Assembly (NCBI GenBank): GCA_005116745.1
Contig: SWDS01000009.1
Coordinates: 63,509 to 127,508, forward strand
Reading direction: 5' to 3'
DNA from: Nitrospira sp.
Lineage (GTDB): Bacteria; Nitrospirota; Nitrospiria; Nitrospirales; Nitrospiraceae
DNA length: 64,000 bases
Shown here: piece after piece, positions 61,345 through 64,000 of the stretch
How the letters are laid out: each line of letters starts with the position of its first letter
How positions within the stretch are numbered: position 1 is the first letter of the stretch
Program-made: the position numbers and the translations under genes
Notes under the pieces: model-generated
The model's input: only the letters and a program-made list of their open reading frames with translations
The model's database searches: none
Told to the model about the DNA's origin: nothing

Positions 61345-61815
61345 TTACCAGCGAGAGCCCCAATATCCGTAATGTCGAGGACCCCAAAAGGGGCGGTCAA
61401 AGGGTGACGCATAGATCCCGGAATTTCCAAAATGAAGTCCAAGCCCCAGCCCGAGGGGATAGCCATAGGAGTAAGGATAGGAATACGGGATTGGGACAAT
61501 GCTCGTGGTGGGCCGTTCTACAAGCTGTCGTTGTAAATCCGCCGTCGCGGTTGATTGTCGATCGAGCTGGCTCTTGAGTTGACTGACTGCCCCCTCTTGG
61601 GCCTGGAGTTTCCCTTCAAGCGCAGCGATTTTTTTCTGTTGTGCTTCCATGAAGGCGTTCACGCAACGGGTCTGCGCGTCGCCTGTGTAATTCGAACACT
61701 CCCATGGTATTTGGAGAGTTTCAGCGATGGTCGGGAAGGGGAAGAGGACGCAGGCGACAGTCCCAGCTAATACCAAGGCTCGGGACCACCGATCTCGGAA
61801 GGTTTTCCGTTTCAT
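61345..61815 (-). CDS. exported coiled-coil protein with Tyr/Gly-rich tail
   Basis: 156 residues. Signal peptide WSRALVLAGTVACVLFPFPTIAE; two cysteines flank NYTGDAQTR (WECSNYTG, TRCVNAF); a coiled coil spans ~55-100 (MEAQQKKIAALEGKLQAQEG, VSQLKSQLDRQSTATADLQRQL); the tail is rich in Tyr, Gly, Pro and aromatic residues (YSYPYSYGYPLGLGLGLHFG). Probably a periplasmic or outer-membrane-associated structural protein. No family recognised. Confidence 0.65.
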   Translation of the reverse strand: MKRKTFRDRWSRALVLAGTVACVLFPFPTIAETLQIPWECSNYTGDAQTRCVNAFMEAQQKKIAALEGKLQAQEGAVSQLKSQLDRQSTATADLQRQLVERPTTSIVPIPYSYPYSYGYPLGLGLGLHFGNSGIYASPFDRPFWGPRHYGYWGSRW

Positions 61816-61995
61816 GCATTCCCTCCAATGCGGCTATTTATAGAGTACCATGCGAATTGTTCCTTGACCAGATGGTCCGAGGACATTTGAGTACACGTTT
61901 CCTCGATCGAGCGGTGTACATAGGCGCATTTGATTTTAAAGGAAAGGGACTCCTACAATGGCAGATTGGGAGACCGTGGCTATAGGACTTGATGC

Positions 61996-62709
61996 ATGCC
62001 TGCGAGACGCCCCTCCAACAAGAAAAAACCCGGCAAGTCCGTTCTACCCGAGCGTTCTGCTAAGCGTCGATTCCAACTGAGGCTTCTGAAGTGGTATGGG
62101 GAACATGGCCGGGATTTACCCTGGCGGAAGACCTCAGACCCGTATCACATCCTCGTCTCAGAGGTGATGCTTCAGCAGACCCAAGTTGATCGGGTGATTC
62201 CCAAGTACCACGAGTTTTTGAAACGTTATCCGAGTTTCGAAGACTTGGCAGAGGCCCCGGTCGCCGATGTCAAGAAGACCTGGTATCCCCTTGGGTACAA
62301 CATTCGCCCGGAACGGCTGCACGGGATCGCGTGCGAAACGGTGGAACGGTACGGGGGGAAACTTCCCAACGATGCTGACGAGTTGCTCTCGTTCAAAGGG
62401 ATCGGGCGCTATACTGCCGGGGCCATTCGCTCCTTTGCCTTCAATGAAGATGCGCCCATTCTGGACACGAACGTGATCCGTGTCTTGCACAGGGTGTTTG
62501 TCGCTGAAGGTGATCCTAAGGCACAGAAGGCGATGCTATGGGAATTGTCGGAAACCTTGATCCCGCGTGGGAAAGGGTATGACTTTAATCAGGCGATTAT
62601 GGACTTTGGAGCGACGGTATGCACGGCTCGTGATCCCTATTGTCTCCTGTGTCCGATGAAGTCGTTCTGTAAGACATATCCGTTCAGTCCGGCGACTCGT
62701 GAGCGGTAG
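61996..62709 (+). CDS. mutY: short MutY-type A/G-specific adenine glycosylase
   Basis: 237 residues. HhH-GPD core: RDLPWRKTSDPYHILVSEVMLQQTQVDRV with the catalytic Glu, FKGIGRYTAGAIRSFAF (helix-hairpin-helix) and ILDTNVIRVLHRVF with the catalytic Asp. The [4Fe-4S] ligands C-x6-C-x2-C-x5-C are complete in CTARDPYCLLCPMKSFC. The usual GLGYYxRArNLH is WYPLGYNIRPERLH. The C-terminal Nudix-like domain that reads 8-oxoG in standard MutY (~350 residues) is missing, although a separate Nudix gene follows directly. Confidence 0.85.
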   Translation: MPARRPSNKKKPGKSVLPERSAKRRFQLRLLKWYGEHGRDLPWRKTSDPYHILVSEVMLQQTQVDRVIPKYHEFLKRYPSFEDLAEAPVADVKKTWYPLGYNIRPERLHGIACETVERYGGKLPNDADELLSFKGIGRYTAGAIRSFAFNEDAPILDTNVIRVLHRVFVAEGDPKAQKAMLWELSETLIPRGKGYDFNQAIMDFGATVCTARDPYCLLCPMKSFCKTYPFSPATRER

Positions 62710-62719
62710 CAGGCTGATC

Positions 62720-63124
62720 ATGCAAGTCATTGAAGTGGCGGCAGGGCTCATCCACCGTGACGGTCGCTATTTAATCGCCCGTCGAAAACCTGGTGTCCAC
62801 TTGGCAGGTTTCTGGGAGTTCCCTGGGGGAAAACGGGAAATGGGCGAATCGCTCACGGAGTGTTTGCAACGAGAGCTGTTTGAAGAGCTGAGTGTTCGCA
62901 TCGACCAACCTATCCCGTATCGGGTCATTCGGCACGACTATCTGGATCAAATCATCGAGTTACATTTTTTTCTATGTGCCATTGAACAGGGGGAGCCTGT
63001 GCCTATCGGTTGTGAAGAAATCCGCTGGGTCTCTCCTGAAGATCTCACGCAGTTTACCTTCCCGCCGGCAGACTACGCGGTGATCGACGCCTTGCGGCGC
63101 GATGCGTTCGGAGTGTCACGATGA
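62720..63124 (+). CDS. MutT-type Nudix hydrolase
   Basis: 134 residues from ATG 62720; GTG 62699 would overlap mutY. Complete Nudix box in GGKREMGESLTECLQRELFEEL, and HLAGFWEFPGG upstream as in 8-oxo-dGTP diphosphatases. It probably removes oxidised nucleotides, complementing the adjacent glycosylase. An intact box shows it is not merely the detached non-catalytic C-terminal domain of MutY. Confidence 0.88.
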   Translation: MQVIEVAAGLIHRDGRYLIARRKPGVHLAGFWEFPGGKREMGESLTECLQRELFEELSVRIDQPIPYRVIRHDYLDQIIELHFFLCAIEQGEPVPIGCEEIRWVSPEDLTQFTFPPADYAVIDALRRDAFGVSR

Positions 63125-63837
63125 AGGTGGTGCTCGATATCGAAACCGTCCAAGCTCCTCGTGAAGAATGGGCACGTTTGGCGGGGAAGACGCCGATGAG
63201 CAGTGAATCCCCCCAAGCGGATGAGGGGTATGACCTCTTTGCCGCAGGTGCGGCAGAAGAACGCCGGCACGCAGAGGATGAGCTGTACGCCAAGTCGGCG
63301 TTTGATGGGACGTTCAGCCGCATCGTCTGTATCGGCTTGCTGGAATTTTCTGATCAGATGGAAGCTCGCAGCGCCGTCGCTTGGTTCGGTGCGAACGAAC
63401 GTGAGCTGCTCCGCCAATTCTGGGCGAGGCTAGCCCAGGACCGTCCTGCCTTATTCATCACACACAACGGACTTGGCTTTGATCTACCCTTCATCAAGAA
63501 GCGGTCGATCATTAATCAAGTGAAACCCAGCCTCGATATCAACCTTGCGAAGTTCCGTACCGAACCGGTCTATGACACCATGGCCATCTGGAGTAATTGG
63601 GACACGAGGGGCTGGGTTAAGCTCGACGTCCTGGCTAGAGCATTACAGGTCGACACGAAGTCGGGTAGTGGGGAACAAGTTGCCGAAATGTGGGAGAAAA
63701 GGCAGGGTCGTGAGCTTGCGCAGTACTGTCTGCAAGATACCTATGTGACGTATGCCTGCTACTGCCGCATGAACTTTCGTCAGCCCCTGTCCAGGGAGGT
63801 TGTTCTGCTGCAGCCTGAGCTCTGCGACGTCGATTAG
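63121..63837 (+). CDS. DEDD-family 3'-5' exonuclease
   Basis: 238 residues, ATG overlapping the previous TGA. Exo I VLDIETV at the N-terminus, Exo II FITHNGLGFDLPFI, Exo III AQYCLQDTYVTYACY (DEDDy type). It matches the 'predicted 3'-5' exonuclease related to the DNA polymerase B exonuclease domain' family. It forms a coupled operon with mutY and mutT, so a DNA-repair role is reasonable. Confidence 0.85.
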   Translation: MKVVLDIETVQAPREEWARLAGKTPMSSESPQADEGYDLFAAGAAEERRHAEDELYAKSAFDGTFSRIVCIGLLEFSDQMEARSAVAWFGANERELLRQFWARLAQDRPALFITHNGLGFDLPFIKKRSIINQVKPSLDINLAKFRTEPVYDTMAIWSNWDTRGWVKLDVLARALQVDTKSGSGEQVAEMWEKRQGRELAQYCLQDTYVTYACYCRMNFRQPLSREVVLLQPELCDVD

Positions 63838-63850
63838 ATCGATCAGTTGA

Positions 63851-64000
63851 TCACCGAGTCTGATACGCTTCCGCCGATTTCTTTTTTGGGGCTGAGCGGG
63901 CGGCTGTCTTGCTGGTCTTCATGGCTTTCACTTCTTCCGTCTGTTGACGGAGCGCTTGCTTCATCCACATTACTTCCTTCTTCAGCATTGTGATCTCGGA
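63851..64000 (-). CDS. C-terminal end of a hypothetical coiled-coil protein (5' partial)
   Basis: 49 codons and a TGA stop, open to the window edge. The visible tail is helical and basic (ITMLKKEVMWMKQALRQQTE, then KTSKTAARSAPKKKSAEA). Convergent with the exonuclease gene, 13 bp apart. Nothing more can be said. Confidence 0.5.
   Translation of the reverse strand, partial: SEITMLKKEVMWMKQALRQQTEEVKAMKTSKTAARSAPKKKSAEAYQTR

Noticed and set aside
1-64000. CRISPR arrays, prophage structural genes, tRNA or rRNA genes
   Set aside because: No regularly spaced direct repeats, capsid/tail genes or cloverleaf sequences other than the tRNA-like part of tmRNA were found by eye.

Overview
The window looks like a chromosomal segment of a Nitrospira-like bacterium (phylum Nitrospirota). 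This is inference from gene content and a GC-rich Gram-negative style, not from a marker gene: several HEAT-repeat proteins, NnrS, an ArsM/ArsS pair, a sensor-fused trehalose-phosphate synthase with a GH15 partner, and a dispersed imperfect palindromic repeat that I associate with Nitrospira genomes. No rRNA or tRNA gene was found; the only structural RNA I can support is tmRNA (34614-34961).

Layout. 1-10146: surface-polysaccharide cluster (ATP-grasp/LMW-phosphatase fusion, O-antigen ligase-like protein, three GT4-type glycosyltransferases, asparagine-synthase-like amidotransferase, SGNH hydrolase). 10233-15298: insertion-sequence block with a frameshifted IS1595-type element, an apparently intact IS4-type element with an 11-bp target duplication, an orphan secreted protein, and a frameshifted IS30-type element. 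15584-18910: cutA, an M23 peptidase, formate-THF ligase. 18915-24459 (minus): a possible arsM-arsS-pit-hflK-hflC operon preceded by an 18-codon leader frame. 24794-29730: an orphan HicB-like protein, a small helical protein, HxlR regulator plus Pro-1 tautomerase, RecQ, a small zinc ribbon. 30115-34409: the DUF2868/DUF3482 pair and NnrS.

34475-35949: tmRNA whose 3' end is repeated 988 bp downstream, enclosing a HigBA-type toxin-antitoxin pair; I read this as a small integrated element or remnant. 36245-41156: divergent GH15 and otsA-otsB genes, where OtsA carries an N-terminal membrane sensor-like module. 41175-44243: spermidine-synthase-like membrane protein and UDP-glucose dehydrogenase. 44405-54429: the least explained region, with five HEAT-repeat proteins in two minus-strand operons, a secreted beta-propeller, a small secreted protein, an alkaline-phosphatase-superfamily protein lacking several metal ligands, and two LPP20-like exported proteins. 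54493-64000: an alpha/beta-hydrolase-like protein without its serine, Lon, RlmL-like methyltransferase, Nudix hydrolase, a RelE/ParE-type pair, PilZ protein, a short MutY with a separate MutT, and a DEDD exonuclease.

The most promising material for new biology is the HEAT-repeat/beta-propeller/pseudo-phosphatase neighbourhood (44405-52561), the tmRNA-linked mini-element, and the dispersed repeat, whose copies supply TAG stop codons to neighbouring genes and sit in the tmRNA precursor leader.
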